From NCBI GenBank assembly GCA_964486935.1, contig CAZAPG010000082.1:1-18006 (forward strand): DNA of 18,006 nt, written 5' to 3'. How positions within the stretch are numbered: position 1 is the first letter of the stretch; each line of letters opens with the position of its first letter. Both the position numbers and the translations under genes were made by a program. This DNA comes from CAZAPG01 sp964486935 (lineage in GTDB: Bacteria > Chloroflexota > Anaerolineae > 4572-78 > J111). A model generated the notes under the pieces. That model saw nothing but the letters and a program-made list of their open reading frames with translations, had not been told where the DNA came from and ran no database searches. Below are positions 1 through 6,643 of this stretch, piece after piece.

Positions 1-43
1 GAACCCCTCTACTTCCTAATCGACTATTTGACTTTTATCACAG

Positions 44-139
44 TTGCTCTGAACGAAGCGCAGCGAAGTGAAGAATCCCCAACCTTGGTGGAAAACACCA
101 GCCTGGAGACTCTTCGCTCCCGTTGGTCGCTCAGAGTGA
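44..139. repeat. Long imperfect intergenic hairpin element
   Basis: An imperfect inverted repeat lies downstream of the binding-protein gene. The left arm (about 46-79, beginning CTCTGAACGAAGCG) pairs with the right arm (about 107-137, ending GGTCGCTCAGAG). The centre is a perfect 5-bp stem, TGGTG (86-90) and CACCA (96-100), around a GAAAA loop. The whole stretch can therefore fold as one hairpin nearly 100 bases long. No T-tract follows it on the minus strand, so it is not a standard terminator. Its content (GAAGCGCAGCGAAG-like arms) resembles dispersed intergenic hairpins I associate with Chloroflexi-type genomes; copy number cannot be tested here. The rest of 1-206 holds no gene that I can see. 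Confidence 0.6.
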
Positions 140-206
140 CATACCCGGTGCTCCGATTAATTTCTTGATTTTCATAAAAACCTGCCAGGTCTAAAACAGC
201 ACGGTT

Positions 207-1517
207 TTAGGGCTGCCACTTGCCCTGAACGGTGACCAGATTGGGGCGGAACTCTTCCACGTAGCCGGTGTAGGTGTACTCCAGCGGGTCCATCGGATCG
301 CTGATGCGCCCGGCTGCGGCCAGAAAGTCGGTGTAGGCTTGCATGTCAACCAGGTAACTTTCGCCAAAGGTGGGGTCAAAAATGTAGTTGTCCCAAATGG
401 CTTCGTTCTGCTCGATGGGCTGCTCCTGAAACTCGGAGAAGAGGCGGATGACCTCGGCGCGGTTGGCCGGGTTGGCCACATACGCCTGCGCCCGCAGCAT
501 CACCTTCATCATGGCGTTGGCGGCGTTGGGGTTGTTGCGCACAAATTCCTCAGAGGCAACCCACGGAGAGCGGGTGTGCGAGGTTTGTACCCGTTCCCCG
601 GCATCCTGCGGAAAGCCGCTGATAACGCCGGTGTTCAAAAATACAACGTCGGCCTGCTGGGTGGCCAGGTAGGGCCACGGCTGCCAGGCGATGAAGGCCT
701 GATTTTCACCGCTGACCAGCGCGGTGAGCTGCTCCGGCGGGGGCAGGTTGACGACCTGAATGCGGTTCAGGTCCAGGCCATAGTGTTTGGCCAGGTTGGC
801 CAGCACGGCGCTGGCGGTTGAGCCTTCCAGCAGCCCAATGCGGATGTTGTACAAATCTTCCGGTGATTGAACGTTGGCATCTGCACGCACGACCAGATGT
901 TCCATGTAGGCCAGCGAGTTGGTGCCTAAAATAACAATGGGCAGCGCGTTGTGGCGCATGCTGATGGGCGGCACGTTGCCGGGCGTCCACAGGTGAATTT
1001 CACCGGCGGCCAGCGCCTCGCCGGCCAGCGCGCCGGCGGTAAAGGTTTTGGTCTCGACATTTTCAAAGCCGGCTTCCTGGAACCAGCCCTTTTCAATGGC
1101 TACAACATGCGGGGCAAAAGGCGGGTCCACGCCAAAGCCCAGCGAGATGGTACTGATTTCCGGCTTGGGCAGGTCGGCGAAGGAGGCCAGTTCCGGCACA
1201 TCCTCGCTCAGCGACACTTCAGCATCGGCGGCGGGGGGCACGCACAGCTTCCAGCCGGGTTCGATGATATCATAGTTGGAGATGGTGGCGTAACTGTCAT
1301 CAACCGCGGCCTTGGCATTGGTGGCCGAGGCAATGGCCGGGAAGGCCAGCACATCGCCGTAAAATTTTTCGGCAATTTTCGATAGCCAGTCATCGGCCTG
1401 CACCACCACATCTTCCTCGCAAACAATTTCCTGCTGTGCCAGCGTCGCCGCCGGGGCCAGCGATAGAGCAAAGGCGAGCAAAACCGCAATCATCATGATA
1501 TTTCTGACTAATTTCAT
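207..1517 (-). CDS. LysM-fused ABC transporter substrate-binding protein (NMT1/SsuA-like)
   Basis: A 436-aa secreted binding protein that should capture a small solute outside the cell for the adjacent ABC importer. Residues 1-28 form a signal peptide (Lys/Arg start, hydrophobic core, probable cleavage after TLA). No lipobox Cys is present. Residues about 38-95 read as a LysM domain (VQADDWLSKIAEKFYGD, then IIEPGWKLCVP), with C33 and C92 at its edges, possibly a disulfide. From about 122 on it is a periplasmic-binding fold of the nitrate/sulfonate/taurine/thiamine-precursor group (AIEKGWFQEAGF, AAGEIHLWTPGN). The ATG follows a strong GGAGG site at 1526-1530, spaced 8. It is the last gene after ATPase and two permeases, 317 bases behind them, and may have its own promoter. 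Substrate unknown: nitrate, sulfonate, bicarbonate, HMP or riboflavin types all remain possible. Confidence 0.85.
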   Translation of the reverse strand: MKLVRNIMMIAVLLAFALSLAPAATLAQQEIVCEEDVVVQADDWLSKIAEKFYGDVLAFPAIASATNAKAAVDDSYATISNYDIIEPGWKLCVPPAADAEVSLSEDVPELASFADLPKPEISTISLGFGVDPPFAPHVVAIEKGWFQEAGFENVETKTFTAGALAGEALAAGEIHLWTPGNVPPISMRHNALPIVILGTNSLAYMEHLVVRADANVQSPEDLYNIRIGLLEGSTASAVLANLAKHYGLDLNRIQVVNLPPPEQLTALVSGENQAFIAWQPWPYLATQQADVVFLNTGVISGFPQDAGERVQTSHTRSPWVASEEFVRNNPNAANAMMKVMLRAQAYVANPANRAEVIRLFSEFQEQPIEQNEAIWDNYIFDPTFGESYLVDMQAYTDFLAAAGRISDPMDPLEYTYTGYVEEFRPNLVTVQGKWQP

Positions 1518-1558
1518 TTGAGATTCCTCCGTTGGGTTTTAATGGTGTTTTCGCTTCG

Positions 1559-1586
1559 TTGATAAAATTTGGCTGGATTTTTTCAA
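1559..1586 (-). promoter_or_regulatory. Weak candidate promoter of the binding-protein gene
   Basis: On the minus strand TTGAAA (1581-1586) and TATCAA (1559-1564) are separated by 16 bases, about 40 bases upstream of the ATG at 1517. The -10 is a poor match, so this is a tentative call. It is supported mainly by the long gap from the upstream permease gene. Confidence 0.3.
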
Positions 1587-1620
1587 ATATGGGCCTCCTC
1601 AGAAAATAGCCCCCCGCTTG

Positions 1621-1658
1621 CGCGCAACCCTCCCCCGCGCGCGGGGGAGGGTTGCGCG
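1621..1658. repeat. Perfect 38-base GC-rich palindrome
   Basis: Two 19-base arms with no spacer: the left arm begins CGCGCAACCCTCCCCC, and the right arm is its exact reverse complement around a central GCGCGC. Weaker C-rich (about 1609-1620) and G-rich (about 1659-1676) flanks extend the symmetry imperfectly. No T-tract follows on the minus strand, so it is not a textbook terminator. It could be a dispersed palindromic repeat, an mRNA-stabilising hairpin (in RNA the centre must open into a loop) or a protein-binding site. Confidence 0.8.
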
Positions 1659-1754
1659 TAGCGACGGGTGGGGGTAGATAAAATCTTCATTCCTCGTTGC
1701 CGCCAAAGGCGCAGGCTGAGTCGGTCTCCTGAAAAATTGTTTATCAGTTAACCG

Positions 1755-1835
1755 GTTCAGAGTTCAAAGTTTGAACATCCGGCTTGAAGTTCCGAACTCC
1801 GAACTCTGAACTTTGAACCCTGAACTTTGCACTCT
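1755..1835. repeat. Inverted heptad-repeat element at permease stop codon
   Basis: From 1794 to 1835 there are six consecutive 7-base units: GAACTCC, GAACTCT, GAACTTT, GAACCCT, GAACTTT, GCACTCT. The array ends inside the permease stop codon (complement at 1835-1837). At 1755-1771 the same type of word lies in the opposite orientation (GTTCAGAGTTCAAAGTT). It pairs with 1809-1825 with a single mismatch over 17 bases, so the transcript could form a strong stem. The degenerate 7-base periodicity is directly visible. It resembles the short tandemly repeated heptamers (STRR) known from cyanobacteria. Confidence 0.75.
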
Positions 1836-2614
1836 CACCCCGGCCGGTTGCCAAAGTGCCAGCGTAACTGGCGCTTGAATACAAGCTCTCTAATCAGGTA
1901 ATCGGTCAGCAGGTTCAACACGCCGATGATGATGATGCCATAGATGATGATGCCAACCTGGCCCAGCTCGCGGGCGTTCATAATCATAAAGCCCAGCCCC
2001 TCGCTGGCGGCCAGTATTTCGGCGGCCACCAGCGCGCCAAAGCTCAGGCTCCAGCCGACCCGCACGCCGGTGGCGATATCGGGCAGGGCGGCGGGCAGGG
2101 CGACCCGCAGCAGCAGCTTCCAGCCGTTGACCCCCAGCGTTTGGGCCACCCGCATCAGCGAGGGGTCAATGGTGACCATGCCTTTGTAGGCATTGGTGAC
2201 TACCGGGAAAAACGCGCCCAGCGAGATAATGAAGATTTTGGATGACTCGCCCAGCCCGAACCAGATGAGGGCCAGCGGAATCCAGGCCAGTGGCGGAATG
2301 GGGCGCAGCAGTTCAATGGGGGTGCGGACCACGCTGCCCAGCCAGCGATACCAGCCGGCCGCCACCCCGATGATAATGGCCAGACCACCGCCAATGAGAA
2401 AGCCCTGGATAATCCGCAGCAGGCTGGCCCAAACATGGCTCCACAGCCGCTCCGGTGAAACCAGAGTGAGGGCATCCTGCGCCACAGAGAGCGGGCCGGG
2501 AAAGATGACCGGGTTGATCAGCCTCAGCGCGGCCACGGCCTGCCAGATGAGCAGCAGCGCCAAAACGCCCAGCCAGGACAGCCATAAATCGCGCCCAAAC
2601 GCGCGGGTTGTCAT
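1835..2614 (-). CDS. ABC transporter permease, SsuC/TauC-type (second permease)
   Basis: A 259-aa inner-membrane protein, near the usual length for SsuC/TauC/NrtB permeases. An N-terminal membrane segment (about 12-31) is followed by the BPD_transp_1 core with further hydrophobic segments near 70-88, 108-140, 185-204 and 221-240. The cytoplasmic EAA loop that docks onto the ATPase is visible at about 155-183 (VAQTLGVNGWKLLLRVALPAALPDIATG). It forms the channel of the importer, probably as a heterodimer with the other permease, since the two differ in sequence and only one ATPase gene is present. Its ATG overlaps the stop of the upstream permease by 4 bases (2611-2614), which implies translational coupling. 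Substrate cannot be assigned. Confidence 0.9.
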   Translation of the reverse strand: MTTRAFGRDLWLSWLGVLALLLIWQAVAALRLINPVIFPGPLSVAQDALTLVSPERLWSHVWASLLRIIQGFLIGGGLAIIIGVAAGWYRWLGSVVRTPIELLRPIPPLAWIPLALIWFGLGESSKIFIISLGAFFPVVTNAYKGMVTIDPSLMRVAQTLGVNGWKLLLRVALPAALPDIATGVRVGWSLSFGALVAAEILAASEGLGFMIMNARELGQVGIIIYGIIIIGVLNLLTDYLIRELVFKRQLRWHFGNRPG

Positions 2615-3447
2615 CGTTCCACCTCTTCCAAATCGGGCGCCCAGGGCAGCAGCGCGCGCTCCACCCAGTCCAATATTTTAGAGAGCGAGAAACCGAACAG
2701 GGCGATAAAAATCATGCCCACCATGGCGGCGTCGCTGCGGTAAAAGGTACGGGCTTCCATAATCAACGCGCCTAACCCCCGGATGGTGCCAATCATCTCC
2801 ACGGCCACAATTACCATAAAGGCAATGCCCAGGGCGACTTTCATGCCGGCAAAAATGCGCGGCAGCGAGGCCGGCAAAATCACCCGGAAGAAAAGCTGGC
2901 GGCGAGTCGCCCCCAGCATTTTGCCGGCGTTGATGAAGGTGGGGTCAACCTGTTTAACGCCCTCGATGACGTTGGTCAGGATAATCCAGAAGCAGCCGTA
3001 AAAAATCAGCAGCACCCGGGCCAGTTCGCCCACACCAAACCAGGCCACGGCCAGCGGCAGCAGGCTGATGGTGGCAATCGAGCGGGCAAAGGTAATCAGC
3101 GAGTGGGTGGCTTTATCCAGCACATAGGCCGAGCCGACCACCATCCCCAGTGGAATGGCTACAACCGTGGCCAGCAGGTACCCTTGCAGAATGCGCCAGA
3201 CGGTGGCCCAGATATGCTGCCACACGGTAATCCCTTTGGGGAATCCCTCTACGGCTAAATTCCATAAGGTAGCAGCCAGTTTTGAGGGGGGCGGAAAGTG
3301 ATAGGCATTTAGCTGACCGGCGCGCACCAAAATTTCCCACAGGCCGACCAGCACAATCACCGTGAGAAGGCCCACCACCCGGTCGGGCAGGCGGGGCAGG
3401 CTCCACCCGTCCAGTTTTTCAGAAGATGCTATTGTGGATGTCTTCAT
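2611..3447 (-). CDS. ABC transporter permease, SsuC/TauC-type (first permease)
   Basis: A 278-aa membrane permease using the ATG at 3447. An open frame continues further upstream to 3573, but that extension lies inside the ATPase gene and looks out-of-frame in composition (Cys/Trp/Pro-rich), so it is not used. The start leaves a 29-base overlap with the end of the ATPase gene and has only a weak GGA upstream, suggesting coupled translation. Hydrophobic segments lie near 24-41, 88-108, 119-137, 143-160, 203-220 and 241-258. The EAA loop is at about 173-201 (AGKMLGATRRQLFFRVILPASLPRIFAG). It pairs with the next gene's permease in one importer of the nitrate/sulfonate/taurine superfamily. Confidence 0.88.
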   Translation of the reverse strand: MKTSTIASSEKLDGWSLPRLPDRVVGLLTVIVLVGLWEILVRAGQLNAYHFPPPSKLAATLWNLAVEGFPKGITVWQHIWATVWRILQGYLLATVVAIPLGMVVGSAYVLDKATHSLITFARSIATISLLPLAVAWFGVGELARVLLIFYGCFWIILTNVIEGVKQVDPTFINAGKMLGATRRQLFFRVILPASLPRIFAGMKVALGIAFMVIVAVEMIGTIRGLGALIMEARTFYRSDAAMVGMIFIALFGFSLSKILDWVERALLPWAPDLEEVER

Positions 3448-4168
3448 AATATTCCATAAATTTGGTTGACGACCGCTGGCGCGGGCGGGGCATGTCGATG
3501 GCAAACTCTTTGCGCACCCGGCCCGGATGGGGGCTGAGCACCACCACCCGGTCTGATAAATAAACGGCTTCAAAGATGCTGTGGGTAATGAAGATGACCG
3601 TTTTTTTGCGGGCGTCCCAGATGCGCAGCAGCTCGCTTTGCATTTCGGCGCGGGTTAGCTCATCCAGCGCGCCGAAAGGCTCGTCCATCAACAGAATTTC
3701 CGGGTCCATGGCCAGGGCGCGGGCAATGGCCACCCGCTGCTGCATCCCGCCCGATAGCTCGCGGGGGTATTTGGTTTCAAAGCCGGTCAGCCGAACCAGC
3801 TCAATCAACTCCTGGGCCAAAGCGCGACGCTCGGCGGCGGGCATGCCCTGGTTGCGCGGGCCAAACTCAATATTTTCAATAGCCGTCAGCCACGGAAACA
3901 GCGCCGAATTTTGAAAGACCATGCCCCGGTCCAGCCCCGGCCCGTCGATGGGGCGCCCGTTGACCAGGGCCTCGCCCCGGGTGGGGCGCAGCAACCCGGC
4001 AATAATATTGAGTAGGGTGGTTTTGCCGCAGCCGCTGCGGCCCACAATCGAGACAAATTCGTTGGCCTCGATGGCCAGGTTTATATCAGATAGGGCCAGG
4101 CCGCGGGCTTCGTCCTCAGCCGGGAACTGCTTGGTTACGCGGTCAATAACAATTTTGGGAGTGATCAT
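3419..4168 (-). CDS. ABC transporter ATP-binding protein, SsuB/TauB/NrtD-type
   Basis: A 249-aa cytoplasmic ATPase that powers the adjacent importer. All catalytic motifs are intact: Walker A GRSGCGKT (43-50), Q-loop Gln 86, signature LSGGMQQR (138-145), Walker B ILLMDEP (158-164), D-loop ALD (167-169) and H-loop His 196 (FITHS). The FGALDELTR sequence after Walker B is typical of the SsuB/TauB/NrtD group. The start lies 14 bases after the ROK regulator's stop, so the two are very likely co-transcribed. The ATPase end overlaps the first permease gene. Confidence 0.93.
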   Translation of the reverse strand: MITPKIVIDRVTKQFPAEDEARGLALSDINLAIEANEFVSIVGRSGCGKTTLLNIIAGLLRPTRGEALVNGRPIDGPGLDRGMVFQNSALFPWLTAIENIEFGPRNQGMPAAERRALAQELIELVRLTGFETKYPRELSGGMQQRVAIARALAMDPEILLMDEPFGALDELTRAEMQSELLRIWDARKKTVIFITHSIFEAVYLSDRVVVLSPHPGRVRKEFAIDMPRPRQRSSTKFMEYYEDIHNSIF

Positions 4169-4182
4169 CCGCTTTTCTCCAT

Positions 4183-5358
4183 TTAGGGGGAGGTTTGCAG
4201 CTTGAAGTGCGCTTCGATGGCCGGCACCGCGGCGGCGGCCACAATATTTTCCATGGGCTGTTTGCTGCCCAAATGCAAGCTGAGGTTGCGGCGGGCCACG
4301 CCGGGCAGCCGCTCGGCGATGCCGTCGTACAGCAGGTTGAGCAGGTAATCGCCGCCGTCAACATACGCGCCCAGCAAGATTAGCTGGTGGATATCGGTCA
4401 GCCGGATCAGACCGGCAAAGGCGTAGGCGGTGTAGGGCAGGGCCTGTTCAACCCAGTTGCGGCAGAAAGGGTCGCCCTCCGCGGCCCGTTTGAAGACTTC
4501 ATCAGGCTGAAGCTGGCTGATGGCCGGCTGCTGTTCAGCCTTTACCGCCTCGCGGAAGGCGTAACCGGAGGCATACATCTCCAGGCAGCCTTTGGCGCCG
4601 CAATAGCAGGCGCGGCCATTTTCGACCACGATAAAGTGGCCAATCGCGCCAAAGTTGCCAAAGCGCCCCGATAATATCTGGCCGTCAATCACTACGCTGG
4701 CTTTGACCCCTTCGGACCAGGTGACAAAGACCATATCACCTCCCGGTTGCAGAATACCGTAGCGCATTTCGGCCAGAGCATAAACGTTCGACTCGTTCTG
4801 GGTGAAAATGGGCACGTTAAAGGCATCGGCCAATGAGCTGGCCACAGGAATATCTCTCACCTGAGGCAACCGGGTGTAGCGCAGCCAGGTGCCGGTCTCC
4901 CGGTCGACAAAACCGGGTACGCCCAGGCCAATCCCCACCAGTTTTGAGATATCGACCTTCTGCGCTGCCAGAATTTTGGAAATGCCGTTTTGCAGGGTGG
5001 GAATCACCGTGTTGATGGTGTCATCGCCAAAGGCGTACTCATCCAGGGCAATCAGTTTTTCTTGCAGGTCAACCAGCCCAATGGAGATTTGGGGAATTTT
5101 AATTTCCACGCCAATGGCATAACGGGCCTGGGGATTAAAACGGTACAGCGTGGGCGGACGCCCGCCGCGCGGCCGGTCGCTGCCGATTTTAACGATGTAT
5201 CCCTCATCAATCAGGCCGGCCAGGATGTTGTTGACGGTGGGCAGGCTCAGGTTCGCCTTGCGCACCACGTCCATTCTGGTAAACGGCTCCTGCTGGTTGA
5301 TACTTTTCAGCACGGTTAGCCGGTTGAGTTCGGGGACGTGTTCAGCGTTAATTGACAT
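4183..5358 (-). CDS. ROK-family transcriptional repressor (NagC/XylR-like)
   Basis: A 391-aa regulator. A winged helix-turn-helix lies at about residues 10-75 (TRMDVVRKANLSLPTVNNILAGLIDEGYI), followed by a full ROK sugar-kinase-like domain. The ROK zinc-site signature is intact: GH at 240-241, then CYCGAKGCLE with Cys 251, 253 and 258. The kinase features are degraded. The N-terminal phosphate motif reads GVEIKIPQ (83-90) instead of DxGxT, and the usual ND catalytic pair is N188-E189. It should therefore act as a ligand-sensing repressor, not a kinase. It is the first gene of the transporter operon, 14 bases ahead of the ATPase. Its promoter carries an overlapping palindrome, which implies autorepression. 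ROK regulators normally sense sugars, which is unexpected with a nitrate/sulfonate-type importer. Confidence 0.88.
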   Translation of the reverse strand: MSINAEHVPELNRLTVLKSINQQEPFTRMDVVRKANLSLPTVNNILAGLIDEGYIVKIGSDRPRGGRPPTLYRFNPQARYAIGVEIKIPQISIGLVDLQEKLIALDEYAFGDDTINTVIPTLQNGISKILAAQKVDISKLVGIGLGVPGFVDRETGTWLRYTRLPQVRDIPVASSLADAFNVPIFTQNESNVYALAEMRYGILQPGGDMVFVTWSEGVKASVVIDGQILSGRFGNFGAIGHFIVVENGRACYCGAKGCLEMYASGYAFREAVKAEQQPAISQLQPDEVFKRAAEGDPFCRNWVEQALPYTAYAFAGLIRLTDIHQLILLGAYVDGGDYLLNLLYDGIAERLPGVARRNLSLHLGSKQPMENIVAAAAVPAIEAHFKLQTSP

Positions 5359-5393
5359 CTTGCATGGGGGGGTAAATAAAAAGGGAATAGCGA

Positions 5394-5423
5394 ATACTTT
5401 TAGTAAACCATTTATAAAAGTAT
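5394..5423. promoter_or_regulatory. Putative ROK operator palindrome
   Basis: A 30-base inverted repeat has perfect outer arms ATACTTTTA (5394-5402) and TAAAAGTAT (5415-5423), plus three further inner AAA/TTT pairs. It overlaps the -10 box and the expected transcription start of the ROK gene. Its size and A/T-rich, spaced symmetry suit a dimeric winged-helix repressor. The ROK protein encoded just downstream is the obvious candidate. Confidence 0.6.
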
Positions 5424-5450
5424 CATATTATTGATGCAGGGATTTGTCAA
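5422..5450 (-). promoter_or_regulatory. Sigma-70-type promoter of the ROK/ABC operon
   Basis: On the minus strand a perfect -35 TTGACA (5445-5450) and -10 TATGAT (5422-5427) are separated by 17 bases. The start is expected near 5415, giving a leader of about 57 bases before the ATG at 5358. That leader has no clear Shine-Dalgarno sequence. Confidence 0.7.
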
Positions 5451-5491
5451 ATATACGTTTGCTGAGGGTGAAGGGGGTTGAACCACAAATA

Positions 5492-6625
5492 TCACGACGG
5501 GACGACAGGGCCAAACGGTTTGATAAGCTCCGCTGTCTGGCCGGACAAAACCAGCTGGCTGATAGTTTGGGCCACAACGGGGCTGAGCAGAATGCCGTAG
5601 GAGTGGCCGCCGGTGGCCAGCAACAGGCCAGCGGTTGGGGTGGCGCCCAGCAGCGGCAGCCGGTTGGCGGCCGTGGGGCGCAGGCCGGCGCTCATTTCAA
5701 CCAGGGGCAACTCTTTAATGGCGGGGACAATTTGTTGAGCTTTTTTGAGGATGAAATAGAGGCCGGCCGCGGTCGGGGTAATATCAAAACCGGCTTCTTC
5801 TTCAACCGTCGTGCCGACAATCAGCCGGCCGTCAGGGCGCGGCACCAGATAAACCGGCCCGATGACCGGCTGCGCCAGCAAGGGGCGGTTGGGGGCCATT
5901 TGCAGCGTCAGCGTTTGCCCCTTGAGTGGCTGAACCACGGCGCTCAAGTCAGGCGGCAGGCCGCCGACCCGCCCGCTCCAGGCGCCGGCCGCCACAATTA
6001 CAGTCTCGGCGGCCACGGTTTCAGCCGCCAGCCTTACTCCGCCAACTCGATTATGCTCGACGGTGATTGCCTGCACCGCTGTTCGCTCGCGCAGGGTACC
6101 GCCGGCCCGCAAAAAAGCCTCTCGCAGCGCCTCAACCAGGCGGCGATTATCAACATAGTGAGCCATGGGGGTGAAAATCGCCGCCGCAATCTCCGGCCCC
6201 AGCGCCGGCAGGCGGCGGCGGGCTTCATCACCCCGCAACCACTCGATCTCAAAGCCAATCCGCCGGTGATAGCGGTACTGCTGCCGGAACCGGTTGACGG
6301 CTTTCTCATCCAGAGCCACAAAGTAACGGCCATCGGTTTGATAGTGCAAATCAACACCGGTTTGCGTGGACAATTCGCGGGCAAAGGCCGGCCACAGGTG
6401 ATAGCCGGCTTGCTGCAAGGCAAACAACTCATCGCTGAAGGTTTTCGACAATTTCCAGGGCATCAGCATGCCCGCCGCGGCCCGGGTTGCGCCCTGGCCC
6501 ACGCGGTCGCGTTCAAAAATTGTGACCGGCCGGCCCGCCCGCGCCAGAAACCAGCCGATGCTCAGGCCAAATACGCCGCCGCCAATGATGACAATTTTTT
6601 TGCGATGATCGCTTTTTGAAGACAC
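5492..6625 (-). CDS. FAD-dependent amino-acid oxidase, glycine oxidase (ThiO)-like
   Basis: A 377-aa flavoenzyme of the DAO family. The Rossmann dinucleotide motif GGGVFG is at 15-20 after KKIVII, and GATRAAAGMLMP (45-56) is typical of ThiO/glycine oxidases. The C-terminal GLRPTAANRLPLLG (314-327) holds Arg 316, which matches the carboxylate-binding arginine of the family. Known glycine oxidases oxidise glycine to iminoacetate for thiazole synthesis in thiamine biosynthesis. Here the family GHxRNGI segment reads GGHSYGI (339-345), without the second arginine, so the substrate may differ. No thiS, thiG or thiE lies nearby. The start is a GTG at 6625, the only reasonable choice, 18 bases after the membrane protein's stop, so co-transcription with that gene is likely. 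Confidence 0.8.
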   Translation of the reverse strand: MSSKSDHRKKIVIIGGGVFGLSIGWFLARAGRPVTIFERDRVGQGATRAAAGMLMPWKLSKTFSDELFALQQAGYHLWPAFARELSTQTGVDLHYQTDGRYFVALDEKAVNRFRQQYRYHRRIGFEIEWLRGDEARRRLPALGPEIAAAIFTPMAHYVDNRRLVEALREAFLRAGGTLRERTAVQAITVEHNRVGGVRLAAETVAAETVIVAAGAWSGRVGGLPPDLSAVVQPLKGQTLTLQMAPNRPLLAQPVIGPVYLVPRPDGRLIVGTTVEEEAGFDITPTAAGLYFILKKAQQIVPAIKELPLVEMSAGLRPTAANRLPLLGATPTAGLLLATGGHSYGILLSPVVAQTISQLVLSGQTAELIKPFGPVVPS

Positions 6626-6643
6626 GGATTGGAGTATGCCAGT

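Larger units (their letters stand above)
1518..1834. other. Gene-free gap between permease and binding-protein genes, filled with repeats
   Basis: No coding region is apparent in these 317 bases. From right to left (the direction of transcription) the gap holds the inverted heptad-repeat element, a TA-rich stretch with a T5 run on the minus strand (about 1735-1739), the GC-rich perfect palindrome, a weak promoter candidate and the ribosome-binding site of the binding protein. The features suggest transcription or mRNA processing may be uncoupled here, letting the binding protein be made at a different level from the membrane components. That is inference. Confidence 0.6.

Noticed and set aside
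1621..1658. Rho-independent terminator
   Set aside because: The stem is strong but neither strand has a T-tract directly after it.
1518..1834. FMN riboswitch, as expected for RibXY-type importers with NMT1-like binding proteins and SsuC-like permeases
   Set aside because: No conserved FMN riboswitch core is visible ahead of either the operon or the binding-protein gene.
5444..6619. A 391-codon open frame on the plus strand opposite the glycine-oxidase-like gene
   Set aside because: The translation is low-complexity Gln/Gly/Arg/Ala-rich with no motifs, while the minus strand encodes a clear FAD enzyme.
207..6625. Thiamine salvage locus (ThiXYZ importer plus ThiO)
   Set aside because: The NMT1-like binding protein and ThiO-like oxidase are suggestive, but I see no TPP riboswitch consensus, no other thi gene, and an independent ROK promoter separates them. 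The binding protein motifs do not single out HMP.
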